A DNA stretch of 64,000 bases from a candidate division Hyd24-12 bacterium UBA6080 (GTDB taxonomy: Bacteria > Fermentibacterota > Fermentibacteria > Fermentibacterales > JCC-6), in the NCBI GenBank assembly GCA_002436025.1, contig DIXM01000008.1, positions 147,960-211,959 on the forward strand. The letters run 5' to 3'. The notes below the pieces were generated by a model. It saw only the letters and a list, made by a program, of their open reading frames with translations, made no database searches and was not told where the DNA came from. Shown one piece after another: positions 45,046 to 52,410 of this stretch (positions within the stretch are counted from its first letter, which is position 1; the number at the start of each line of letters is the position of its first letter). The position numbers were made by a program, and so were the translations under genes.

Positions 45046-45124
45046 TCCTAACCAACGCATGAACCAGACGCCTGTCAGAGCATGGGGTAGAGATTAACGG
45101 CGCTGGTTACGCGTATTGTTAGCC
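45046..45124 (+). repeat. attC recombination site (site B)
   Basis: R''-like TCCTAAC (45046-45052) and R'-like GTTAGCC (45118-45124) bound an imperfect palindrome. The complement of the right arm reads CTAACaatACGCgtAACCAGCGCC and the left arm CTAACcaACGCatgAACCAGaCGCC, so the arms match with one unpaired base, the hallmark of attC. It follows the stop of the upstream gene and precedes the next cassette. Confidence 0.75.
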
Positions 45125-45151
45125 GAACCGGAACCTTTCGGAGGTGCATAC

Positions 45152-45220
45152 TTGCTGAAGACAACGGTGAAAGAGGAGGAGTCTGAGATTCTTTCTGCTC
45201 CTATCGAGGAACTCATATGA
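45152..45220 (+). CDS. 22-codon leader ORF coupled to the OLD nuclease gene
   Basis: TTG 45152 is preceded by GGAGGT six bases upstream, the best ribosome site in this cassette. The 22 codons (ending EEESEILSAPIEELI) stop at a TGA that overlaps the ATG of the following gene as ATGA. It would supply ribosomes to the OLD nuclease gene, whose own site is weaker. A leader peptide for translational control is more likely than a functional protein. Confidence 0.4.
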   Translation: MLKTTVKEEESEILSAPIEELI

Positions 45221-47082
45221 GAATCCTCGCCCTCGATATTGGTGGTTTCAGGGGCATCCAGAAAAGCCGACTTGTCTTGTCAGACCAGGTGGCACTCGTT
45301 GGTCCGAATGGTTCCGGAAAAAGCACCATCGTCGACGCGATGAGCTTGGTGTTCGGCCGCCAAAAGCTCGTCCAAGACCTCACCGAACACGACTTCACAA
45401 ACAGCCGCCCGGAGCCGCAACACAGGATCAAGATCGTGGCGACTGTCGGAGACTTCCCGTCGAACGAGCCCGATGACAACCCGAATTGGTTCCGCAGCGG
45501 CCGATCAGTGGAGAAGTGGTGGGACCCGGCGACGAAGATGGTGGTACCCGAGGAGCGGCCGGGGGCTCTGCTCTGCACGCAGATCGGGTACTCCGCCCGG
45601 TTTGACCACGAAGACCTCACGGTCAAGCAGATCCGCTACTTCCAGCAGCATGACGATCAGGTGGATCCGTTCGACGAGGAAGGTATCGACCGTTTCCCCG
45701 ACAAGCTACTGAGCGAGATCGGGTTCTTCGTTCTGCCCGCTCGACGGACCTGGGCGGCCACCATCTCATTCGGCTCCGAGTTGTTCCGCAAGACAGTGGC
45801 TACGCTCGGTGGCGTGCCCGCTGCGACCGTACTCCGCCAACGTGATGCTCTTCGAGCCCCTACCTCGCCCCTGGAGGACGACGGTGCGCTACAACCGATC
45901 ATCCAACGGATCAATTCGCGGATGGCTCAGCTTGTCCCCGGCAACCCCCGGCTCCAGCTTCGGTTGACCTCCACCGATTCAGAGTCGTTGCTCCGAGCGC
46001 TGGTCCCGCATTACCAGCGGGAGGATGGTGAGTCGCTGCCCGCCGGACGGCACGGGACCGGGCTGATCTCCCTCCAGACACTCGTACTCCTGTTGGAGAT
46101 TGGACGAGCGAGGAAAGCAGCCGAGCAGTCGTTTATCCTCGCTCTGGAGGAACCCGAGCTGCACGTTCCCCCCGGCCTGCAACGCCGCCTGATCGGCGAC
46201 GCCGCCGCCGTCTCTGACCAAGTGATCTGCACAACGCATGCTCCGAGGGTGGCGGCGTTTTTCGACGCCGGGAGCACCCAGATCCTCAGCAGGAGGGTCA
46301 CGCAGGGCGAGGAGGGATCACCTCCTGTCGAAGAGCTCGAAGGCCGGCCCCTCTCTCCAGCGTCGATGGCCAACGAGCCGAACTCGCTCGTTCAACTCTA
46401 CGCCGACCATCGTGCCCGACTGGTCGAAGCGCTGATGTTTCCGCGGGTGCTGGTTCCCGAAGGTCGCATCGACTTTGAGTGGCTGCGCCTGCTCCTCGAC
46501 GTGGCCGAGACGGGCGTTCACCCTCTACATGGGGTCCGGATCCCCGTCCCTCCCTTCGGGTCGGTCGTGGGCGTGGTGCCGACTCGGGACTCCGCTGTTC
46601 GCGTGACGTTCGAGCGGATCCGCAGTCTCCACGATCATGTCGCCGTTCTCGTTGACGGCGACCCGGCCGGTGATGGCTACGTCACTGATCTGCTCGCCTG
46701 CGCCCCACCGCCGTGCTGCATCATGCAGTGGCCGACAGGATGGACAGTCGAGGACTCCGTTCGCTGGGCGCTCGACGCGGACGCAGCTCGCCTTCTCACC
46801 GAAATCAACACTCGGCTCGAACGAGAATTCCAGTCGCTCGACGAACTCGTAGCGGCTCTCAAGAGCGACGACGGACGGACGGGTGGCCTGAAGGCCCACT
46901 ACATGGCGCACGAAGACATCGCCGGGGTTATGAGGAAGTCCGAGGCGTGCGTTGCTCGGGCAGAGAAGCTGCTTGAAGCCGTGACGCGGGCACTGCTCGA
47001 TAGACTCGACGACTTTGAGCACCTGGAGGTTGACGAGCCTCGGTCCGGGGGCGGCATCACCGTCTATCGGTTCATTGCATGA
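45217..47082 (+). CDS. OLD-family ATPase-TOPRIM nuclease (Gabija GajA-like)
   Basis: 621 residues. The ABC-type ATPase has Walker A VGPNGSGKSTIVD near 30, and FILALEEPELHVPPGLQ as Walker B near 310. The C-terminal third is a TOPRIM nuclease: VLVPEGRIDFEWL supplies the Glu and HVAVLVDGDPAGD the DxD. This is a class 2 OLD protein, encoded next to a UvrD-type helicase as in Gabija (GajA plus GajB), where the complex nicks phage DNA when nucleotides fall. Coding GC is about 63%, sharply above the preceding cassette. The start overlaps the leader ORF. It lies within a single attC-bounded cassette. Confidence 0.85.
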   Translation: MRILALDIGGFRGIQKSRLVLSDQVALVGPNGSGKSTIVDAMSLVFGRQKLVQDLTEHDFTNSRPEPQHRIKIVATVGDFPSNEPDDNPNWFRSGRSVEKWWDPATKMVVPEERPGALLCTQIGYSARFDHEDLTVKQIRYFQQHDDQVDPFDEEGIDRFPDKLLSEIGFFVLPARRTWAATISFGSELFRKTVATLGGVPAATVLRQRDALRAPTSPLEDDGALQPIIQRINSRMAQLVPGNPRLQLRLTSTDSESLLRALVPHYQREDGESLPAGRHGTGLISLQTLVLLLEIGRARKAAEQSFILALEEPELHVPPGLQRRLIGDAAAVSDQVICTTHAPRVAAFFDAGSTQILSRRVTQGEEGSPPVEELEGRPLSPASMANEPNSLVQLYADHRARLVEALMFPRVLVPEGRIDFEWLRLLLDVAETGVHPLHGVRIPVPPFGSVVGVVPTRDSAVRVTFERIRSLHDHVAVLVDGDPAGDGYVTDLLACAPPPCCIMQWPTGWTVEDSVRWALDADAARLLTEINTRLEREFQSLDELVAALKSDDGRTGGLKAHYMAHEDIAGVMRKSEACVARAEKLLEAVTRALLDRLDDFEHLEVDEPRSGGGITVYRFIA

Positions 47083-48383
47083 GCCTCCTGATGTTCGAGG
47101 GCCCCGCGGGCACCGGCAAGACGACAAGGCTGCTTGCCGCCGCCCGTCACTATCTCGAACGCGATCCCCTCAATACCGAGCAACGGGTGCTTGCCCTGAC
47201 GAAGTACCACGGTTCCCGTCGCCGGATGGACCTCAAGCTGCGTGAACGGAACGAGGGCGTGGGAAACGCCCTCGACTGCGTTACCATCGACAGTTTCGCC
47301 TGGAATCTGATTTGGCGCTGGCGGTCACTCGTAGACCACCTTGGCTTGAAGCCGGTCGAAGGGGACTTCCCATCGATCACTTCGGCCGCCGGCGTTCTCC
47401 TTCAACGGCCGAACGTGGCGAAGTGGGTCGCCCGCCGCTTTCCGCTTGTGGTCGTGGACGAGATGCAGGACTGCAAGGGCGGCGAGGTAGCGCTCCTTCG
47501 TGGCATAGAACCGCACGTGCGTTTGTTGTGCGGTGCAGATGCTTTCCAAGATCTGTCGGGCGATGCCGACAACGAGGCTATCGCGTGGGCCTCGACGGTT
47601 GGTGAGGTAGTCGCTCTCGACGAGGTTCACCGAACAAACACGAGTGGACTGCTGGCCGCCGCCCACGCCCTTCGCGACGGAAGCGCAGTGGACTCCAATG
47701 CAAAGTCGGGCTTCGAGGTGGTGTCGGCTGCCGTCGCCGATCAGGGCGGTGCGGTCGTGTGCTGGCGGGTTCGGTCGTGGGATCGCCATGGGCCGATAGC
47801 TGTGATCTCCGCTACGGCAAGGGGTACGTCACCCTTCTGCGACCAAGTAATCGACTGGGCGTCCACCAAGGAGTCCACGTCGAAGAAGTCGGGGACAACC
47901 GCGGGCCCGTATCCCGTGGGATGGGAAAGCGGCGACGACGAAGCGCAACGAACCGTGCTTGAACTTCTCGGTCTTCCCGGTGATCCCACCGCGAGAATCT
48001 GCTGTGCAGACCTGGCTACCCACGCTGAGGGACAGGGATTGCACGACGTCCGGGATTGGCTTCGGCGACAGCAGTTCGTGCGGGGTGTCGCAGCGGTCAG
48101 CACATCCGAGGTCGTGACCGCGGTTGGGCACCTCGTTCACCGTCGAAGGGCGTTCGGCCCCAATCGGCCTTGGCGGCGACGTGCGATGACGATCCACCAA
48201 GCAAAGAACCGAGAGTTCGAGTCTGTGATCGTCCTGTGGCCGCTGAAGCTGGCTAGTAACCTCGAACGACAGCGGCGGCTCCTCTACAACGCGGTGACTC
48301 GGGCCCGCGGACGGGCGGTCGTAATCGTGCAGGATCCCAAGCGCGTGATGATGGCCGGACCTCTCTTTGCTGGATGCACATGA
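47079..48383 (+). CDS. UvrD/Rep-type superfamily 1 helicase (Gabija GajB-like)
   Basis: 434 residues, starting at an ATG overlapping the OLD gene stop (ATGA). Motif I is FEGPAGTGKTTRLL, motif II VVVDEMQDCKGGEV, and the C-terminal motifs are AMTIHQAKNREFESVIV and LLYNAVTRARGRAVVIVQ. It is short for UvrD, as is GajB. With the coupled OLD nuclease it forms a Gabija-like pair; the helicase is thought to sense DNA ends produced by the nuclease. About 160 bases of non-coding GC-rich DNA follow before the attC site. Confidence 0.85.
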   Translation: MSLLMFEGPAGTGKTTRLLAAARHYLERDPLNTEQRVLALTKYHGSRRRMDLKLRERNEGVGNALDCVTIDSFAWNLIWRWRSLVDHLGLKPVEGDFPSITSAAGVLLQRPNVAKWVARRFPLVVVDEMQDCKGGEVALLRGIEPHVRLLCGADAFQDLSGDADNEAIAWASTVGEVVALDEVHRTNTSGLLAAAHALRDGSAVDSNAKSGFEVVSAAVADQGGAVVCWRVRSWDRHGPIAVISATARGTSPFCDQVIDWASTKESTSKKSGTTAGPYPVGWESGDDEAQRTVLELLGLPGDPTARICCADLATHAEGQGLHDVRDWLRRQQFVRGVAAVSTSEVVTAVGHLVHRRRAFGPNRPWRRRAMTIHQAKNREFESVIVLWPLKLASNLERQRRLLYNAVTRARGRAVVIVQDPKRVMMAGPLFAGCT

Positions 48384-48546
48384 GTAGGAGAAAGGGGCTT
48401 GCCCCGCGGCCACGTTAGTTATGACATCATAAGGCGATCGACGGTGGGGACTTCCGAGCCGGCGAGGGCGAACCACCGGCGACCGTGTTAGGGAAGAAAG
48501 CGACTTCCATCGAATGAATGAGAGGGAACTGAATTTCTCAGCACGC

Positions 48547-48605
48547 GGCTAACAACAGCATGCAGCGAATGGCGCTGCGCGCCGCCGCGATGCTGAGCGT
48601 TCGAC
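48547..48605 (+). repeat. attC recombination site (site C)
   Basis: GGCTAAC (48547-48553) and GTTCGAC (48599-48605) enclose a 59-base imperfect palindrome, the classic length of a 59-base element. CAGCAT/ATGCTG and GGCGC/GCGCC arms pair around a TGC loop with unmatched bases between. The next gene starts 17 bases after the R' core. The R' core departs from the consensus GTTRRRY at one position. Confidence 0.65.
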
Positions 48606-48621
48606 AGCAAGGAGAATACAA

Positions 48622-49224
48622 ATGGCAGAGTCTTGCCCTATAGGAATACCTCAGGAACTCAGGCGGAAATGTAACGACAACGCACTTCACGCCCATGGAA
48701 AAGCCTACGTATTTGAGCAGCGCGTCAGTGTTTTTTGCCGAAGACTAACCGTCTTGAAGTGGCTCGGTATTGCTGTACCTATTCTTGTGTATGGCATCAT
48801 CGCGTCGTTCCAGTTGAGTCCCGGTTGGCAGACAGGCATCATCGCCGCCGCGTCCTTCATCTCCACCCTCCTGCTTGTCCTTTCAGTGTGGTCGTTGGCA
48901 GCCAATTGGGAGCAGCAGTACTCAAAAAGCCTTCAGGCCCAAATTGACTATGCTGAACTCTGTCGTCTGTACCGCGAACTCGGAACATCTACACTACTCG
49001 AATTGCATGAGTACAAGGCCGAAATCTCACGATTTGACTCGTTGATGGAGAAGGCAGACAATCTTGCCATGGAACTGCGTATAAGTGACGAGGAGAAGCG
49101 TATGGGAATGCGCGCGGGGCTACGAGAATTTCGGCGAAAATGTGCCGGATGTGGTGAGATGCCAACAGACATCAACTCAACGGCATGCAATGTGTGTGGG
49201 AATTTCAAGAGAAGGAGGATTTGA
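48622..49224 (+). CDS. Two-TM mobilome CxxCx(11)CxxC protein
   Basis: 200 residues. Two transmembrane segments (about 43-64, VLKWLGIAVPILVYGIIASF, and 70-94) are followed by a helical region and a C-terminal zinc ribbon CAGC-x11-CNVC. This is the pattern of the mobilome CxxCx(11)CxxC family, whose SLATT-like membrane module occurs with nucleotide-signalling and other conflict systems. ATG 48622 follows AAGGAG. It is the first gene of the third cassette and may be a membrane effector awaiting a signal from an unknown sensor. Confidence 0.75.
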   Translation: MAESCPIGIPQELRRKCNDNALHAHGKAYVFEQRVSVFCRRLTVLKWLGIAVPILVYGIIASFQLSPGWQTGIIAAASFISTLLLVLSVWSLAANWEQQYSKSLQAQIDYAELCRLYRELGTSTLLELHEYKAEISRFDSLMEKADNLAMELRISDEEKRMGMRAGLREFRRKCAGCGEMPTDINSTACNVCGNFKRRRI

Positions 49225-49226
49225 CA

Positions 49227-49430
49227 ATGCCGGAAGGTAAGATTGCGCTGGTTCTCAGAGGATTCACGAGCCTGAGCTCGACGGAGCAGAGACAGTTCGT
49301 GAAACAACTTAACGAATACATCAGTGCGCAGGAGTCGCAACGGCGCGCCCTCAAGGAAGGTTTTGAGAAACGAGCCAGTCTCTCTCTCGGACCGCTTGAC
49401 CCGGGAGGCTGCCCCTGCTGCGGACGATAG
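49227..49430 (+). CDS. Small partner with C-terminal CPCC motif
   Basis: 67 residues from ATG 49227, eight bases after AAGGAGG; the longer frame from 49185 overlaps the upstream gene. It is helical (ALVLRGFTSLSSTEQRQFVK) and ends GGCPCCGR. It lies 2 bases after the two-TM gene, so the two form a pair; similar short proteins commonly follow that family, as far as I recall. A metal-linked or redox tail is possible. No attC site is visible after it. Confidence 0.6.
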   Translation: MPEGKIALVLRGFTSLSSTEQRQFVKQLNEYISAQESQRRALKEGFEKRASLSLGPLDPGGCPCCGR

Positions 49431-49659
49431 AAAGTCAAACAATCGACGGTATGGCTCCCCCACAAGGTTCGCCCACGTGATTTTCATCCACCTCGGGAAT
49501 TGAAGCTGATTCTCCACTATGCTAGCACTATGTCAACGACGGTTACTGATGCAACAGATTCGCCGACTTGAATACGACACAATGAATGCAGCATCCTTCT
49601 TCTCCAGGAGAAACGCTGTATCCCACCGAGGTTCTCCAAAAAGCTCAGGTGCAATACTG

Positions 49660-50775
49660 TCAATTGCTCGAAGCAGCAGAGATTTCCGGAATCTCGTACA
49701 ACAGAACCTGCACTAACTCAGCTGAAGGGTCGAAGGTGAACCCTGCCATTCCCCACGGGCTGATACGGATGTCCAGGTATCTGCCATTCACCGGAACTCC
49801 GTCGACCCTGACGTATGCGATGAGATTGCCGGTCTGGTCGTAAACTCGGAAAAGTGGTGGTTCGGCTCCGCCCACTCTGGCCCAGATCAGTGAGTTTCTG
49901 TCGATGCCAAGAGAGGTCACTGCAAGCCAGGAGTCCTGCGGAGTGTAGGTAATGCTCATACCCAGACGGTTGGCGAAACTGGTGTAATACTCCTCTTCCC
50001 TGCTCCTCTGCTCTTCAGACAGCATCACGGGAGGGAAATCATCCTCGATCAATGTCAGAAGTTCGCCTTCCGGGGAATACTTCAGGATTCTGACCCGTGA
50101 GTCGGTCGACTCGGAGATATAGACGTTGCCCTGAGCGTCAACGGTCGCTACCGGTTCCTCGCTGCACGTCCTGATAAAGCTGCCTTCGGAGTGGTCGATC
50201 CTGCTGGAGTCACTCCAGAACACCACCGGAAGAGGGTTACCCGCGTTGTACAACCCGTATTGTGCCGTGCGTACTGGAACCTGCCCCGCTATGAAGCTCC
50301 AACTCCTGAGGGCCGTGAAGGTGCTGTCCCGGTTGCCAATCATCTTCAGCAGCATCGGTCGGGTGTAACTGCCGTTCAGTCCCAGCCACTCGGCGCTTTC
50401 GGCGTTGAATGTGTTCAATCCCCTCGCATCGGAAACAAAAAGAAGCCCCGAATGGGTCAGTGCAATACCCAAGGGTTCTGTGAACTCGCCCGGGCCTTCG
50501 CCTTTCTGCCCATAACTCACCATCAACTCGCCGGAGCTTGAAAACCTTCTTGCTTCCGCCCGCATCGGGTCCACGACAAAAACAGAACCGTCCGGGCCAA
50601 GACAAATGTCGCTGACGATAGCGAAACCGTAATCGCTGTAGATGTTTTCGTCGCCTATCATCACTTCATGTGTGATCACAAGCGTATCGAGGTTTTCTTC
50701 AGTCGTATCGTTCTCTGGTTCTTCCGTACAAGATACAATGATAAGAGCTGCCATTGCGATAACTGTCTTCTTCAT
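49660..50775 (-). CDS. Lipoprotein with six-bladed beta-propeller
   Basis: 371 residues. The signal peptide MKKTVIAMAALIIVSC ends in a lipobox Cys, so it is a lipoprotein with an acidic start to the mature part. Repeated blades show patterns such as GPDGSVFVVDPMRAEARRFS, GEGPGEFTEPLGIALTHSG and DAQGNVYISESTDSRVRI, as in NHL/6-bladed propellers (TolB-like, BF3871 type). No enzyme function is evident. Two similar proteins lie at 62376 and 63504; such families are expanded in some candidate phyla. It is monocistronic on the minus strand. Confidence 0.85.
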   Translation of the reverse strand: MKKTVIAMAALIIVSCTEEPENDTTEENLDTLVITHEVMIGDENIYSDYGFAIVSDICLGPDGSVFVVDPMRAEARRFSSSGELMVSYGQKGEGPGEFTEPLGIALTHSGLLFVSDARGLNTFNAESAEWLGLNGSYTRPMLLKMIGNRDSTFTALRSWSFIAGQVPVRTAQYGLYNAGNPLPVVFWSDSSRIDHSEGSFIRTCSEEPVATVDAQGNVYISESTDSRVRILKYSPEGELLTLIEDDFPPVMLSEEQRSREEEYYTSFANRLGMSITYTPQDSWLAVTSLGIDRNSLIWARVGGAEPPLFRVYDQTGNLIAYVRVDGVPVNGRYLDIRISPWGMAGFTFDPSAELVQVLLYEIPEISAASSN

Positions 50776-50980
50776 TCACACTCCTGCCAGAATCAACATG
50801 AAATGAGTCACTGCTATCATAGCACAGTAAATCACTGTTGCATTATTGGCACACTAACTTAAGAACCCTTGTTTTCAGGAGTCTCCGAATCCGCATCATT
50901 CACTTGAAGTTTCCTCTTGCTTAGCCCACATGTACCGGCACGCTGTGAGAGCGAACCAAGAAATGCGGGTTAACGGAAAG

Positions 50981-51781
50981 CTACCCAAGGGGTGTCTGCA
51001 AACTGGGGGCCACTTCACTCTCCCTTGGTTCCCTCCCAATGTACTCCACTGTGCTTTCCGGAAGGCATCTGAGCTGTTGTGGGGCCTGTTCGGCTCCCTC
51101 AACGGCGTTGGCGAGGAATACGTTGATGGTAAGTCCGGTGTAGAGGGCGGCGAGGGTGTCGGGGTTAAGTCCCATATCAAGGCTGAGTGCGGCGATGGGG
51201 AGGCCGACGTTGGCGGGGATGCCTTTGGTTTCCTTCAGGTAATCTGATACTGTTTTCTGGAGCTTCCAGTAGGGGCCGGTGTGGCGGTTCCTTGCCGTTA
51301 CTCTCTTTTTGAGTGCTACAGCACGTTCATCCTCTTGCCTGAATGGTACTCCGAAGCCTGAGAGGCGGCCCTGCTTCAGGAGTTCTTGGAATCCTTTGAT
51401 GATGCCTTCTGTTGTTTGGTTTGTTTCTTCTTTGAGCTGCTTGAGCCAGTGGGCGGTGTCTTGGGCTATCCTTGGTCCGACGAGGGCGCCCTGCATGGCT
51501 GCTACTGCCGCTGCCATCCCGGCAAGGGGGTCTCCGTAGGCTGATGCAAGCCTTACGAGCTTGAGGGGGTAGATACGGGGGTCGGCAACGGTGAGGATGA
51601 CCGCGATGTCATCAAGCATCCTGCAGTCTTCCTCCCCCATCTTCCTTCCGGTTGCTGCAAGTGCGATGAGACCCGTTGTGGTGGTGGTGCCTGCCATCTC
51701 GTTGAATACCGACATGCCGAAGTGCCGGTGATCGGTCCATCCGGCCTGTCCCACCCTGGTTTTGATCGGTTCGGTGTTCAT
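50981..51781 (-). CDS. Citrate-synthase-fold protein, subunit 2
   Basis: 266 residues related to citrate synthase/citryl-CoA lyase: a segment HFGMSVFNEMAGTTTTTGLI, the helical ILTVADPRIYPLKLVRLASA, GDPLAGMAAAVAAMQGALVG, and a C-terminal KGIPANVGLPIAALSLDMG, matching the part around the third catalytic region of the fold. It is shorter than standard citrate synthase (about 370-430). It is last in a four-gene coupled operon (ATGA overlap). With the next protein it probably forms a heteromer acting on acyl-CoA substrates. Confidence 0.7.
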   Translation of the reverse strand: MNTEPIKTRVGQAGWTDHRHFGMSVFNEMAGTTTTTGLIALAATGRKMGEEDCRMLDDIAVILTVADPRIYPLKLVRLASAYGDPLAGMAAAVAAMQGALVGPRIAQDTAHWLKQLKEETNQTTEGIIKGFQELLKQGRLSGFGVPFRQEDERAVALKKRVTARNRHTGPYWKLQKTVSDYLKETKGIPANVGLPIAALSLDMGLNPDTLAALYTGLTINVFLANAVEGAEQAPQQLRCLPESTVEYIGREPRESEVAPSLQTPLG

Positions 51782-52410
51782 TTGTCACCGTCGGTGTATT
51801 CGAACCCTGGAAGCTCGATGGGGTACTCCCGGAAGTCTCCGGGTTTTACTGCCGCTGCTTCGGCCAGGGCGCACGGCATCCTGGCCATTAGGAAGACCTG
51901 TTCGATCTGCTCTGTGTTGAGCCCGCAGCAATGGTTCAGTACTGCTATTGCCGCTTGTATGGGGGGCAGTGTTCTGAACTCCTGCGGGAATTGAACTTTG
52001 TGTTTTGTTAGCTCGTTGAGGAGGAGGGTTGTTTCCCCCGTGTTCTCTTGTAGGTCGGTTGCTTCGTGTTCTCTGGTTATGCACCTTGCCTGCTGGGCCA
52101 GTGTGATGGCGGCGACGCCAGCCCTGCCGGTCGAGTCTGAACCGCAGAGGCCTGCGAGCACCGATGCGTGAACGGGAGCTTCGTTTACGCTAATGGGTGC
52201 GATGAAGATCATTGTCTTCTCAAATGCTGTTTTCTGTTCTTTGGTCGGGAGTTCGCCCGTGAGAGTGAGGAGGATGAGTGCCGGGAGGTCGATGTTCTTC
52301 ATCAGGTCACCGCGGACGTCGTAGCCGTGAATCCTGGGGTGGGCGCCCGGGGTTGTTATGCGAGCCTTGAGCTTCTTGTCCCAGCTGAGGTCTTCGACCG
52401 GGCCTTTCAT
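51778..52410 (-). CDS. Citrate-synthase-fold protein, subunit 1
   Basis: 210 residues with the citrate-synthase N-terminal signature RIHGYDVRGDLMKNIDLPAL and LTLTGELPT, a substrate-loop-like APISVNEAPVHASVLAGL, and a helical C-terminus with NHCCGLNTEQIEQVFLMARM. It lacks the small-domain end of a full-length enzyme. It is coupled by ATGA overlaps both to the ThDP enzyme before it and the second subunit after it. The pair may condense acetyl-CoA-like donors with a product of the ThDP enzyme, or cleave a citryl-CoA-like compound; this is inferred. Confidence 0.7.
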   Translation of the reverse strand: MKGPVEDLSWDKKLKARITTPGAHPRIHGYDVRGDLMKNIDLPALILLTLTGELPTKEQKTAFEKTMIFIAPISVNEAPVHASVLAGLCGSDSTGRAGVAAITLAQQARCITREHEATDLQENTGETTLLLNELTKHKVQFPQEFRTLPPIQAAIAVLNHCCGLNTEQIEQVFLMARMPCALAEAAAVKPGDFREYPIELPGFEYTDGDK

